DNA of 64,000 nt from Halopseudomonas sabulinigri (GTDB lineage Bacteria > Pseudomonadota > Gammaproteobacteria > Pseudomonadales > Pseudomonadaceae), in contig DRHT01000051.1 of assembly GCA_011053055.1 (NCBI GenBank), positions 78,833 through 142,832 of the forward strand, written 5' to 3'. Shown here piece after piece: positions 53,305 to 63,148 of this stretch. Made by a program: the position numbers and the translations under genes. How positions within the stretch are numbered: position 1 is the stretch's first letter; every line of letters starts with the position of its first letter. Under the pieces are notes generated by a model, which saw only the letters and a program-made list of their open reading frames with translations, was not told the DNA's origin and ran no database searches.

Positions 53305-54801
53305 ATGTCTGACGCCATGTTACCGGCACTGGGGCATAACTTTCTCGGCCAGGCTCCCAACTGGTACAAACGCACCATAGTCGCCTTTCTGCTAATCAAT
53401 CCCGCACTGCTCTGGATGCTTGGCCCTTACGTGACCGGCTGGGTGCTGGTGCTGGAGTTCATTTTCACCTTGGCGATGGCGCTGAAGTGCTACCCGTTGC
53501 TTCCGGGCGGCCTCTTGGCCATCGAAGCCCTGTTGATTGGCATGACCTCCCCGGACGCGCTTTATAAGGAGGTACTGACCAACTTTCCGGTGATTCTGCT
53601 GCTGATGTTCATGGTGGCCGGCATCTACTTTATGAAAGATCTGTTGTTACTGACTTTCACCAAGCTGATTCTCGGTGTGCGGTCCAAGTCGTTATTAGCT
53701 TTGTTGTTCAGCTTGGTCGCGGCGGTACTTTCTGCGTTCTTGGATGCCCTGACAGTAACCGCCGTCATCATTAGCGTGGCGGTCGGCTTCTATGGGGTCT
53801 ATCACAAAGTCGCCTCCGCTGGAGCGGGCACCGACACCCAGGATGGCGCCCCGGTAGAAGATCCTCTACACCGCGAGCACCTTGAAGAATTCCGCGCGTT
53901 CCTGCGCAGCCTGCTGATGCACGGCGCCGTGGGTACGGCCTTGGGGGGTGTTTGCACCTTGGTCGGCGAGCCACAGAACCTACTGATTGCTGGCGTAGCA
54001 GGCTGGGACTTCATCGAGTTTTTCCTGCTGATGGCTCCGGTTAGCATGCCGGTACTGGTCGCCGGACTACTCACTTGTCTGGCCCTGGAGAAGACCGGCT
54101 GGTTTGGGTATGGCGCGCGCCTACCCCGCCCGGTGCGCAATGTGTTGGAGGAGTTTGCAGCCGCCGAACAGCTCAAACGCAAGGCCCCACAGAAAGCCGC
54201 ATTAATGGTGCAAGGGCTGGCAGCTATATTACTGGTCGCCGGTCTGGCCCTGCATTTAGCGGAAGTCGGCTTCATCGGACTAATGGTGATCATTTTGATC
54301 ACCTCCTTCAACGGGATCATCGATGAGCACCAAATTGGCAAATCCTTCCAAGAGGCCCTGCCCTTCACCTCTTTGTTAATAGTGTTTTTTGCGATTGTTG
54401 CGGTCATCCACGAGCAACACTTATTCAGCCCGATCATCCACGCAGTGTTGGCTTTACCCGCTGAGAGCCAGCCGAGTATGTTCTTCCTAGCCAACGGCAT
54501 ACTGTCGATGATCAGCGACAACGTTTTCGTCGCTACTGTCTACATATCAGAAGTGAAAGAAAGCCTGGATAGCGGCGCCATCAGCCGCGAACAGTTTGAG
54601 CGCTTGGCCATCGCCATCAATACCGGCACCAATCTGCCCAGCGTTGCTACGCCCAACGGCCAGGCTGCCTTCCTATTCTTGCTAACCTCGGCGGTCGCGC
54701 CTTTGGTGCGGCTATCTTATGGGCGCATGGTTGTCATGGCTCTGCCCTACACCCTGGTGCTAGGCGGCGTCGGCCTACTGGCAGTCAGCCTGTGGATTTG
54801 A
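53305..54801 (+). CDS. nhaB: Na+/H+ antiporter NhaB
   Basis: NhaB expels Na+ in exchange for protons across the inner membrane and supports pH and salt tolerance. The 498-residue protein has about twelve helices and matches the family length. NhaB-like stretches are [53 protein letters not shown] and [18 protein letters not shown]. With the Na+-exporting NQR in the same window, the cell clearly runs a sodium cycle. AGGAA precedes the ATG. Confidence 0.97.
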   Translation: MSDAMLPALGHNFLGQAPNWYKRTIVAFLLINPALLWMLGPYVTGWVLVLEFIFTLAMALKCYPLLPGGLLAIEALLIGMTSPDALYKEVLTNFPVILLLMFMVAGIYFMKDLLLLTFTKLILGVRSKSLLALLFSLVAAVLSAFLDALTVTAVIISVAVGFYGVYHKVASAGAGTDTQDGAPVEDPLHREHLEEFRAFLRSLLMHGAVGTALGGVCTLVGEPQNLLIAGVAGWDFIEFFLLMAPVSMPVLVAGLLTCLALEKTGWFGYGARLPRPVRNVLEEFAAAEQLKRKAPQKAALMVQGLAAILLVAGLALHLAEVGFIGLMVIILITSFNGIIDEHQIGKSFQEALPFTSLLIVFFAIVAVIHEQHLFSPIIHAVLALPAESQPSMFFLANGILSMISDNVFVATVYISEVKESLDSGAISREQFERLAIAINTGTNLPSVATPNGQAAFLFLLTSAVAPLVRLSYGRMVVMALPYTLVLGGVGLLAVSLWI

Positions 54802-54821
54802 GGCAAGCATTTTAAGGCAAT

Positions 54822-54851
54822 AAAAAAGGCCAGCGCTGTATGCGGCTGGCC
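54822..54851 (-). terminator. dnaQ-side terminator
   Basis: A GGCCAGC / GCTGGCC stem with a 10-base loop is followed on the minus strand by T6. On the plus strand only a weak U-tract follows, so it mainly serves the dnaQ direction. Confidence 0.82.
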
Positions 54852-54881
54852 TGTTACTAAGAACCACACAACTGCAACTTA

Positions 54882-55610
54882 CTACTCAGCAGCCGGCGCG
54901 CCCTTCCACAGCGCAAAGCCGGCTGATTGTTCAATCGCAGTCAAGCGCTCTTCATGACCTTCCAGCTCTTCCGCGCTCGCACGCAAGACCGTGAGCCCTG
55001 CTCGCATGCCGGGGTCAAGCCGTCGAATACTGCTGGCAGAGTCACTGCCGTCGGCATTACTTTGGCCGTTAGCCGCTAGCGACAGCGCCGTCTGGCCGCC
55101 AGTCATCAGCAAATAAACATCAGCCAGAATCTCGGCATCAAGCAAGGCGCCGTGCAAGTCGCGCTGGGAGTTGTCTACCCCATAACGCTTACAGAGTGCA
55201 TCCAGGCTGTTGCGCTGCCCCGGATGCTTCTCCCTTGCCATCCGCAGGGTATCCAGCACGTCGCAGTGATCAGTTACTACGCCATGACCTTTTGCCATGC
55301 GGCCAAGCTCGGCGTCGATAAAACCAACGTCAAACGCTGAGTTATGAATAACCAAGCGGGCGCCGGTGATGAAGTTCATAAAATCATCGGCCACATCGGC
55401 AAACAGCGGCTTGTCTGCGAGAAACTCGCTAGAAATACCGTGTACCGCCTGCGCGCCTTCATCAATATCGCGCTGCGGATTGATGTATACGTGATAGTGC
55501 CGTCCGGTCAGCCGGCGGTCGATAACTTCGACACAGCCAATTTCAATGATCCGATGGCCTTCTTTGTGTTCGATACCCGTGGTTTCGGTATCCAGCACCA
55601 CTTCGCGCAT
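54882..55610 (-). CDS. dnaQ: DNA polymerase III epsilon subunit (proofreading)
   Basis: DnaQ is the 3'-5' exonuclease of the replicative polymerase. The 242-residue protein has ExoI VLDTETTGI (D6, E8), ExoII HNSAFDVGFID, and ExoIII DLHGALLDAEILADVY with the His and Asp of a DEDDh exonuclease. The C-terminal tail binds the alpha subunit. It lies 3 bp after rnhA on the same strand, unlike the divergent arrangement in E. coli but usual for Pseudomonas. Confidence 0.97.
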   Translation of the reverse strand: MREVVLDTETTGIEHKEGHRIIEIGCVEVIDRRLTGRHYHVYINPQRDIDEGAQAVHGISSEFLADKPLFADVADDFMNFITGARLVIHNSAFDVGFIDAELGRMAKGHGVVTDHCDVLDTLRMAREKHPGQRNSLDALCKRYGVDNSQRDLHGALLDAEILADVYLLMTGGQTALSLAANGQSNADGSDSASSIRRLDPGMRAGLTVLRASAEELEGHEERLTAIEQSAGFALWKGAPAAE

Positions 55611-55613
55611 GCG

Positions 55614-56066
55614 TTACCCCTTCCGCTCATTCAATACGTGTTGCACACCCAGGTTTGCTAGTTCGTCAGCGATTTCATTCTCACGATGCCCGGTATGGCC
55701 GCGCACCCACCGCCACTCGACTTGATGCTGGCTGACCAGCTCATCCAGCTGCTGCCAAAGATCGACATTTTTTACCGGTTGCTTGCTGGCGGTTTTCCAG
55801 CCGCGCTTCTTCCAGTTGGCCATCCACTCACAGATGCCTTTCATCACATACTGCGAGTCCGTGGTCAGAATCACCTCGGCTGGACGTTTAAGGGCTTCGA
55901 GGCCACGAATCGCAGCCAGCAACTCCATACGATTATTAGTGGTGTTCAGCTCGCCGCCATAAAGGCTCTTTTCGTTCCCGCCAAGACGCAGCAGTGCACC
56001 CCAGCCACCAGGTCCTGGATTACCCTTGCAGGCGCCGTCGGTAAAAATCTCAATCGGTTGGGTCAT
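55614..56066 (-). CDS. rnhA: Ribonuclease HI
   Basis: RnhA degrades RNA in RNA/DNA hybrids. From ATG 56066 the protein has 150 residues with all active-site positions: [19 protein letters not shown] (Asp), [10 protein letters not shown] (Glu), LTTDSQYV (Asp) and ENEIADELA (Asp). The open frame extends far upstream to 56315 but only overlaps the methyltransferase gene and is not coding. It overlaps the methyltransferase end by 17 nt and precedes dnaQ by 3 bp. Confidence 0.97.
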   Translation of the reverse strand: MTQPIEIFTDGACKGNPGPGGWGALLRLGGNEKSLYGGELNTTNNRMELLAAIRGLEALKRPAEVILTTDSQYVMKGICEWMANWKKRGWKTASKQPVKNVDLWQQLDELVSQHQVEWRWVRGHTGHRENEIADELANLGVQHVLNERKG

Positions 56067-56835
56067 TGCTATCTCGTTTATGCGTACGCCGACTGCTCGC
56101 AGCCAATGGTGGCAATGCGAGTGTCGGAAATGCCAAGCCACGTTGTCGTTGCGGCAACGCGCCATACATCTGCCGGCGCGCCAGCAGACAATAAAATCCG
56201 CCGCCGGGAAGCATCCGCCGCTGCCCCAACCGCTCGATAAAGGCGAGGCGCTGCAGCCAGGTCGGCGACATGAGCGGCGGACGATAGCACCCATCCAGCC
56301 GTTTCTCCACCGCAAAACCCAGCAACTCTAACCAATCAACCAGCCGCCCTGGACGCACGAAGCCCGCCTGCCCGAGCCAGTTTTGCCCGAGGTAATGCGG
56401 CGCCCCCCAGGTACTCAACGGATTAAAACCAAAGATCAGCATGTGGCCACCTGAACGCACCGTCTGACTTGCTTCGCGCAACAGTGTGCGCGGAGACAGG
56501 CTGAAGTCCAGGCCGTGATGCAGCACCACTGCATCCAGCGATTGCGGCGCGAACGGCCAACGCGCTTCTTCTACCGCTAGCGTACCCGCACGGCATTCCA
56601 CATCCAGATGCCAGTGATTCCGTATGACCTGGTTGTCAGGGTCTAGGATCTCGGGCGCCAAACCGTACTGCACTAAATGCTGACCAAAGCACTGGGGCAT
56701 CAGTTCGCGCTGCGCCGCGCGTTCAGATTCCAGCAGTAACTGTCCAGGCGCGGAATCCAGCCAACCACGGGCCTCGTGCAGCAGGCGCAACAAATCTGCC
56801 TGACTGATGGAGCGTGAAGGTTGCTGACGAGCCAT
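56050..56835 (-). CDS. Putative SAM-dependent methyltransferase
   Basis: This 261-residue cytoplasmic protein from ATG 56835 resembles the class I methyltransferase found next to rnhA/gloB in many proteobacteria. Visible parts are a central [18 protein letters not shown] (post-motif region typical of Methyltransf_11), [22 protein letters not shown] and a C-terminal region rich in Arg. The usual Gly-rich motif I is not recognisable, which is common for this subgroup as far as I recall. The substrate is unknown. It is divergent from gloB, 62 bp between starts. Confidence 0.82.
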   Translation of the reverse strand: MARQQPSRSISQADLLRLLHEARGWLDSAPGQLLLESERAAQRELMPQCFGQHLVQYGLAPEILDPDNQVIRNHWHLDVECRAGTLAVEEARWPFAPQSLDAVVLHHGLDFSLSPRTLLREASQTVRSGGHMLIFGFNPLSTWGAPHYLGQNWLGQAGFVRPGRLVDWLELLGFAVEKRLDGCYRPPLMSPTWLQRLAFIERLGQRRMLPGGGFYCLLARRQMYGALPQRQRGLAFPTLALPPLAASSRRTHKRDSNDPTD

Positions 56836-56897
56836 GAATTCACCATAAAGGGGTTGGACTGTTAAGATGAATCTACAGATTAAGGAATAGGCTTGCC

Positions 56898-57677
56898 ATG
56901 TCCACATTTATCGCGCTACCGGCATTTAACGACAACTACATCTGGCTGCTTTTGGCCGACGACGGTGAACGAGTCGCCGTCGTCGACCCCGGTGACGCCA
57001 AACCGGTGATCAATTGGCTTGGTAAACACCCGGAGTACCGCCTCAGCGACATTTTGATCACCCATCACCATCCAGATCATGTTGGTGGCGTTGCGGCGCT
57101 CAAAGCGGGCACCGGCTGCAAAGTGTGGGGGCCAGCGGCCGAGAATATCCCTGCTCGTGATCACGCACTCGAACACGGCGATACCGTTAAAATATTCGGC
57201 TTAAGTCTGCAGGTCATCGCTGTGCCGGGCCACACCCTTGGCCATATCGCCTTTTACTGCGAGAACAGTGGCGACCCTTGGTTGCTCAGTGGCGACACGC
57301 TGTTCGCTGGCGGTTGCGGCCGTCTGTTCGAAGGCACGCCAGCACAAATGCACGCATCGCTCAGTAGCTTGGCTGCTCTTCCGCCGCAAACCCGCATCTA
57401 CTGTGCCCACGAGTACACCCAGGCCAACTTAAGGTTTGCCCACGCGGTTGAACCCGACAACAAAGACATCAAAGTACGCCTTGAGGTGGTTCAAGATCTG
57501 CGCGAAGCGGGTCGGATGACGCTACCCAGCGACCTCGCTCTGGAGCTGCGCACCAACCCTTTTTTGCGCGCCGATTGCGCAGCCGTTATAAGTGCTGCAA
57601 GCGCTCATTCCGGCTCACCGCTAAGCCCCGGTGTAGAGACCTTCGCGGCGATACGGGCATGGAAGGATAGCTTTTAA
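56898..57677 (+). CDS. gloB: Hydroxyacylglutathione hydrolase (glyoxalase II)
   Basis: GloB hydrolyses S-lactoylglutathione in methylglyoxal detoxification. The 259-residue metallo-beta-lactamase-fold enzyme has the binuclear metal motif [10 protein letters not shown] near 54–63, [27 protein letters not shown] with the bridging Asp, and [13 protein letters not shown]. The C-terminal alpha domain ends with NPFLRAD, typical of GloB. All metal ligands are present. Confidence 0.97.
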   Translation: MSTFIALPAFNDNYIWLLLADDGERVAVVDPGDAKPVINWLGKHPEYRLSDILITHHHPDHVGGVAALKAGTGCKVWGPAAENIPARDHALEHGDTVKIFGLSLQVIAVPGHTLGHIAFYCENSGDPWLLSGDTLFAGGCGRLFEGTPAQMHASLSSLAALPPQTRIYCAHEYTQANLRFAHAVEPDNKDIKVRLEVVQDLREAGRMTLPSDLALELRTNPFLRADCAAVISAASAHSGSPLSPGVETFAAIRAWKDSF

Positions 57678-57742
57678 CACGAACGCGTCTTGACCCCGTT
57701 GAGGTGACTCCATAAAATCACCCCCATTTTGTGGGGTCTTCA

Positions 57743-59284
57743 ATGCGTTATTCGGTAATCACCATCTTGCCCAGGGCATGGGTGCTAGGCGCTCTGGCCG
57801 GGGCACTAGCACTCACTGGCTGTCAGACCACGGAGCGGTCGGATTACCGCGAGCTGGGGCAAACACAGCAGCCACAATGGCAACAAACGCTGCCCGCGCA
57901 ACAGCCAATTCGCCCTAGCAACTCAGTCCTCAGTGTAGAACCACAAACACCTGCCACTCTTTGGGGCCGAATCCGCGATGGGTTTATGCTAGACCCCGCA
58001 CTGATCGACAATCCCCGCATCGATCAACAACGCCTCGCCTTTGCCAGCCAGACCCGCTATTTCGAATTAGCCACCCCTCGTGCACAACGCTACATCTACT
58101 ACGTCGTACAACAGCTCGAAGAGCGTGGTATGCCGCAGGAGTTGGCGCTGCTGCCCTTTATCGAGAGTGCTTACAATCCCCAAGCGCTATCCAGCGCCAA
58201 GGCAGCCGGCCTGTGGCAATTTATTCCCTCCACAGGGCGCAACTTTTCGCTGCGCCAGGACTGGTGGTATGACGGGCGCCGCGACGTGACCGCTTCCACC
58301 CAGGCGGCGCTAGACTATCTGAGCCTGCTGCACGATTACTTTGACGGCGACTGGTTGCTGGCCCTGGCAGCTTACAACTGTGGCGAAGGCTGTGTAGGTC
58401 GAGCGGTCAAACGCAACGAATCCCTAGGCCTGCCGACTGATTACTGGAATTTGCAGCTGCCGCGCGAAACCCAGAACTACGTACCCAAGTTGCTGGCTTT
58501 AGCGCAGATCATCGACAGTCCAACCTCCTACGGCACCCACCTGCCCGACCTGGCCAATGAGCCTTACTTCGCAGAAGTGACCGTCGATCAGCAGATCGAC
58601 CTTTATAAAGTAGCCGAGCTAGCCGACATTCCGGCCGAAGAGCTGCTCAGCCTCAATCCGGCATTCAATCAGCGCGTTACCGCCCCACAGGGTGAGTATC
58701 AATTGCTGATCCCGATTGATCAGGCCGAGCAGTTTACCCAAGCATTGGCCGAGCTCCCGAATGACGAACGGGTCAATTACCAGCGCTATCAGGTGCGCCG
58801 CGGCGATACTCTCTCGCAGATTGCGCGCCGTTATCAGCTATCCGTTGGCGTGATCCGCGACACTAACGAGATTAATGGCAATCTGCTGCGCGTTGGCCAA
58901 ACGCTGATGTTGCCGCAATTCGGTGACGGGCCAATTGAGCTACCTACCGCAGCCCAGACGCTGGCGTCCAACTCAGCACTGAGTTACCGCATCAAGCCGG
59001 GGGACAGCCTGTGGAGCATCGCGCGCGCGCATGGCACTACGGTCAATCATATCAAGCGCTACAACGAACTCAGCGATAACGCCCTCAGCGTGGGCTCTAC
59101 GCTCATGCTGCCAGGCGGCAAAAGCAGCCAAGACAACCGCAGCGTGACCTACACGGTGCGCTCAGGCGACTCGCTATCCACTATTGCTGAACGTTTCAAT
59201 GTGCAGATCGACAACATCCGCAACTGGAACAAACTTGAGCGCTATCTGCAGCCGGGGCAAGAGCTCACCCTGTTCGTGCCCTGA
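57743..59284 (+). CDS. mltD: Membrane-bound lytic murein transglycosylase D
   Basis: MltD is an outer-membrane lipoprotein that cleaves peptidoglycan glycan strands. From ATG 57743 (513 residues) it has a lipoprotein signal with lipobox LTGC (Cys27). A GTG four codons earlier lacks a site. The catalytic domain (about 110–260) includes LALLPFIESAYNPQALSSAKA with the catalytic Glu and LALAAYNCGEGCVGRAV. Three C-terminal LysM repeats follow (YQVRRGDTLSQIA, YRIKPGDSLWSIA, YTVRSGDSLSTIA). It lies 65 bp after gloB on the same strand. Confidence 0.96.
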   Translation: MRYSVITILPRAWVLGALAGALALTGCQTTERSDYRELGQTQQPQWQQTLPAQQPIRPSNSVLSVEPQTPATLWGRIRDGFMLDPALIDNPRIDQQRLAFASQTRYFELATPRAQRYIYYVVQQLEERGMPQELALLPFIESAYNPQALSSAKAAGLWQFIPSTGRNFSLRQDWWYDGRRDVTASTQAALDYLSLLHDYFDGDWLLALAAYNCGEGCVGRAVKRNESLGLPTDYWNLQLPRETQNYVPKLLALAQIIDSPTSYGTHLPDLANEPYFAEVTVDQQIDLYKVAELADIPAEELLSLNPAFNQRVTAPQGEYQLLIPIDQAEQFTQALAELPNDERVNYQRYQVRRGDTLSQIARRYQLSVGVIRDTNEINGNLLRVGQTLMLPQFGDGPIELPTAAQTLASNSALSYRIKPGDSLWSIARAHGTTVNHIKRYNELSDNALSVGSTLMLPGGKSSQDNRSVTYTVRSGDSLSTIAERFNVQIDNIRNWNKLERYLQPGQELTLFVP

Positions 59285-59427
59285 TTGCGACGCAGGCCCT
59301 TCCGTCTCACCGACGGGAATGTTAGCGTTGGCAGCAATTGACGACACGCGGTCGGTTAGCCACTCCCTAGTGGGGTGAGCGCTGTCCGCCGCGCTGTCGC
59401 CCGCTGGCTTTTTCCGCGCAGGTATTC

Positions 59428-61269
59428 ATGAAACTGCAGTTCCGCCCTACTCCCTTTCTTGTATTGCTGCTCTGCTGGCTGGTTACTCTGCCCGCCAATG
59501 CAGCCGTTCATACACAGCATGGCTACGCCCTTTACGGGTTGCCCAAGTATCCGGAAAATTTCAAACACCTGGATTACGTCAACCCGGACGCGCCCAAAGG
59601 CGGCACTTTACGGGTCATGGGGTCCGGCACCTTCGATACGCTCAACCCCTATACGCTTAAGGGGACTAGCCCAATCAATACCGGCGACTTCGCCCAATTT
59701 GGCATTAGCGAACTAAACGAGCCGTTGATGGCGGGCAGTGGCATATATGACCCGTCAGGTGATGAGCCTTATTCCTCTTACGGCTTAGTCGCCGAGACTT
59801 TGGAGTTTGCCGACAATCGCAGCTGGGTAGTGTTCAACCTACGACCGGAAGCGCGTTTCCATGACGGCACGCCGATGACCGCCAAGGACGTAGAATTTAC
59901 CTATCGACTGTTGAAAGAAAAGGGCCACCCAAACTATCGCTCCATGCTGCAAGATATAGAGCGAATCGACATTCTGGGTGAGCGCCGTATTCGCTTCGTT
60001 TTCTCACGGCCCAACAACAGTCTATTGATCCTGCGCCTCGGTGAATTGCCGGTTCTGCCAGAGCATTACTGGAAAGACCGCGAGTTCACTGAAACCACCT
60101 TTCAACCCGGCCTGAACAGTGGCCCCTATCGCATAACCCGCGTCGATCCCGGCCGTAGTCTGGTTTATGAACGGGTGAAGGATTATTGGGGTGCCGACCT
60201 GCCGATCAACCGGGGAAAATACAATATTGATCGCATGCAGGTGGAGTTTTATCGCGACAACAGCGTCGCTTTTGAAGCGTTCAAGGCCGGCGAGTTCGAC
60301 ATGTACATCGACCACAAGGCGAGTAATTGGGCCAACGCCTACGACTTTCCGGCGGTCACCAATGGCGATGTGCTTAAACGCGCGATTTCCCACGAAATTC
60401 CCAGCTCCACACAGGCGCTGTTTTTCAATACCCGGCGACGGCCCTTTGATAGTCTCGAATTGCGCAAGGCACTGGGTATGCTATTCGACTTTGAATGGTC
60501 CAATCGGGTGCTCTTTTATGGCGCCTATCAGCGTTCTTTGAGCTACTACCCAAACAGCCCCTTCAGCGCCACCAACCTTCCCGCCGGACAGGAATTTCTT
60601 TACCTCTCGCCACACCGCGAGGAACTACCGCCGGAACTCTTCCTGCAACCCTTCAGTCTACCGGTCACCGATGGCCGCGGCATCCCGCGTGAAACGCTGC
60701 GCCAAGCGATTGATTTGTTTGATCAGGCTGGCTGGGAGTTGCGCAACGGCCGCCTGGAGAACAGTGACGGCAAGCCGCTGGTCTTTGAAATATTGCTGGC
60801 AAACTCGAGCTTGGAACGCATCCTGCAGCCCTACCGGGCCAACCTGGCGCGACTGGGCATAGACATGCACATTCGCACCGTGGATCGCGCCCAATACAAG
60901 GCGCGGCTGGATCAGTTTGATTACGACATGATGCTGGGCACGCTGCCGCAGGGGCTATCACCGGGGCTGGAGCAACTCAGCTACTTTCATTCCAGCCAGC
61001 GCAACGTCAAGGGTAGTCGTAACTACGCCGGTGTTAATAACCCGGTAGTCGATGACCTGATCGATAAATTAAGTGGCGCCACCAGTCGCAGTCAGCAGGT
61101 GGCTGCCACCCGCGCTTTAGACAGGGTACTGCTGTGGAATCACTATACAATCCCGAACTGGTATATAAACTACCACCGCATCGGCTATCGCAGCTGGCTG
61201 CAGACGCCAGATATACCGCCCTATTCGCTGGTTATTCGCAGCTGGTGGAAAGAGCCTGCGGCACACTAG
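59428..61269 (+). CDS. nppA1: Periplasmic peptide-binding protein 1 of Yej/Npp-type importer
   Basis: This 613-residue family 5 solute-binding protein has a signal peptide ending LPANAA (about 26). It shows the YejA-like mature start with [41 protein letters not shown] and NSGPYRITRVDPGRSL. In P. aeruginosa the homologous NppA1A2BCD system imports peptidyl-nucleoside antibiotics, and E. coli Yej takes up microcin C. The natural substrate is probably small peptides. AGG precedes the ATG. A paralogue follows after 17 bp. Assignment to NppA1 rather than NppA2 rests on order only. Confidence 0.92.
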   Translation: MKLQFRPTPFLVLLLCWLVTLPANAAVHTQHGYALYGLPKYPENFKHLDYVNPDAPKGGTLRVMGSGTFDTLNPYTLKGTSPINTGDFAQFGISELNEPLMAGSGIYDPSGDEPYSSYGLVAETLEFADNRSWVVFNLRPEARFHDGTPMTAKDVEFTYRLLKEKGHPNYRSMLQDIERIDILGERRIRFVFSRPNNSLLILRLGELPVLPEHYWKDREFTETTFQPGLNSGPYRITRVDPGRSLVYERVKDYWGADLPINRGKYNIDRMQVEFYRDNSVAFEAFKAGEFDMYIDHKASNWANAYDFPAVTNGDVLKRAISHEIPSSTQALFFNTRRRPFDSLELRKALGMLFDFEWSNRVLFYGAYQRSLSYYPNSPFSATNLPAGQEFLYLSPHREELPPELFLQPFSLPVTDGRGIPRETLRQAIDLFDQAGWELRNGRLENSDGKPLVFEILLANSSLERILQPYRANLARLGIDMHIRTVDRAQYKARLDQFDYDMMLGTLPQGLSPGLEQLSYFHSSQRNVKGSRNYAGVNNPVVDDLIDKLSGATSRSQQVAATRALDRVLLWNHYTIPNWYINYHRIGYRSWLQTPDIPPYSLVIRSWWKEPAAH

Positions 61270-61286
61270 AACAACAAGGTCTCTGA

Positions 61287-63146
61287 ATGCATCTCTCGCT
61301 GAAATCCGTTTGTTTGGCTTTGTTTGCTTGCTATACCGCCGCGGCCGCTGCCAGCCAGCCAGAACCGCAGCATGCGTTAACACTTTACGATGAAGCGCCC
61401 AAATATTCGGCGGACTTTCAGCACTTTGATTACGTCAACCCAGACGCGCCCAAAGGCGGCACCCTGCGCCTGTCGGGTTTCGGCAGCTTTGACTCACTTA
61501 ACCCGTACATCAGCCGCGGCACCTCTGCTGATAATTTGAATCTAATTTACGACACCCTGACTTTCCATTCCTTGGATGAGCCTTTCACCGAGTACGGCCT
61601 GATTGCCGAAAGCATGGAAAAAGCCGAAGACGGCACTTGGGTGCGTTTCCACCTGCGCCCTGAGGCACGCTTCCAAGACGGCAAACTCATTACGGCCGAA
61701 GATGTTGTCTTTACTTTCAACACCTTGATCGAGCACGGCGCTCCGTTCTACCGGGCTTACTACAGCAACGTGCAAGAAGTCGTTGCAGACGACCCACAAA
61801 CAGTCACCTTCCGCTTTCATCACGGCAACAACCGCGAGCTGCCGCTGGTGCTAGGCCAGTTGCCGGTTCTGCCGAAACATTATTGGCAAGGACGCGACTT
61901 CACCAAGGGCTCACTCGACATCCCCGTGGGCAGCGGCCCCTACCAGATCGATAACGTGCGTGCGGGCCGTAGCATCAGCTTCAAACGTAACCCCGATTAC
62001 TGGGCTGCTGAGCTGCCCGTTCAGCGTGGCTTCAACAATTTTGACCGCGTAATAGTCGATTACTTTCGTGATGGCAGCGTAACCCTGGAAGCTTTCAAGG
62101 CCGGACAGTTCGATTTTAACCAGGAGATGGCCGCAAAAAATTGGGCCATCGGCTACAACAGTCCCGCCCTCAGCGACGGCCGCATCATTAAAGAAGAAAT
62201 CCCCAACAACAACACCCAGGGCATGCAGGGTTTTGTCTTCAATCTACGCAAACCGCATTTTGCGGATGTGCGGGTACGTAAAGCCATCAGCCTGCTTTTC
62301 GATTTCGAATGGGCCAATTCCAAACTGTTCCATGGCGCCTACACTCGCACTGCCAGCTACTTTGACAACTCCGAACTGGCAGCCCAGGGCGAGCCAAGTG
62401 CGGCCGAACTTGAACTACTTGAGCCGCTGCGCGAGCAACTGCCACCAGCCGTGTTCGGCCCCGCCTATGTGCCGCCGAAGACCGACGGTAGCGGCAATCT
62501 GCGAGACCAGCGTCGCGAAGCCTATGCGCTGTTGCAGGACGCCGGCTGGAAGATTGTCGACGATCAATTGGTCAATGCCGAAGGCGAGCCGCTGAGCTTT
62601 GAGTTTCTGCTTGTGCAGCCCGAATTTGAACGCGTCATGCTGCCGTTCAAGCGCAACCTGGCATCACTCGGCATTAACCTGACCTTACGCCGGGTCGATG
62701 TATCCCAGTACATCAACCGGTTGCGCTCCCGCGACTTTGATATGGTCGTCAGTGGGTTCGGACAATCCAACTCCCCTGGCAACGAGCAGCGTGAATATTG
62801 GCATTCTTCCAGCGCCGACAACTCAGGCAGCCGCAATCTGATGGGATTAAAAGATCCCGCCATCGATGCACTGGTCGAAGGGCTGGTGCAGGCAGATACC
62901 CGCGAATCACTGGTTACCCATACTCGCGCGCTAGATCGCGCATTACGCGCACAGCACCTGATGGTTCCCAATTGGTACACCCGCTTTTATCGCGTCGCCT
63001 ACTGGGACAAATTTGCCCATCCGAAAGTAGCGCCCGATTACGATGTGGGCCTGTTCACCTGGTGGGTAGACCCAGCCAAATCGGCGGCCGCCATCCCAGA
63101 CAATGAAGTACCCGTCGTCACCACGCCCGTCAGCGAGGAAGATTAA
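61287..63146 (+). CDS. nppA2: Periplasmic peptide-binding protein 2 of Yej/Npp-type importer
   Basis: This 619-residue protein is a paralogue of its upstream neighbour, with the same landmarks: signal peptide ending about AAAAAS (21), [56 protein letters not shown]. The two proteins differ elsewhere, so this is an old duplication. Two binding proteins feeding one permease widen the substrate range. It ends 2 bp before the permease gene. Confidence 0.93.
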   Translation: MHLSLKSVCLALFACYTAAAAASQPEPQHALTLYDEAPKYSADFQHFDYVNPDAPKGGTLRLSGFGSFDSLNPYISRGTSADNLNLIYDTLTFHSLDEPFTEYGLIAESMEKAEDGTWVRFHLRPEARFQDGKLITAEDVVFTFNTLIEHGAPFYRAYYSNVQEVVADDPQTVTFRFHHGNNRELPLVLGQLPVLPKHYWQGRDFTKGSLDIPVGSGPYQIDNVRAGRSISFKRNPDYWAAELPVQRGFNNFDRVIVDYFRDGSVTLEAFKAGQFDFNQEMAAKNWAIGYNSPALSDGRIIKEEIPNNNTQGMQGFVFNLRKPHFADVRVRKAISLLFDFEWANSKLFHGAYTRTASYFDNSELAAQGEPSAAELELLEPLREQLPPAVFGPAYVPPKTDGSGNLRDQRREAYALLQDAGWKIVDDQLVNAEGEPLSFEFLLVQPEFERVMLPFKRNLASLGINLTLRRVDVSQYINRLRSRDFDMVVSGFGQSNSPGNEQREYWHSSSADNSGSRNLMGLKDPAIDALVEGLVQADTRESLVTHTRALDRALRAQHLMVPNWYTRFYRVAYWDKFAHPKVAPDYDVGLFTWWVDPAKSAAAIPDNEVPVVTTPVSEED

Positions 63147-63148
63147 GC

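Noticed and set aside
55614..56315. Long N-terminal extension of rnhA
   Set aside because: The added residues overlap the methyltransferase gene and do not look like RNase H. ATG 56066 gives the normal length.
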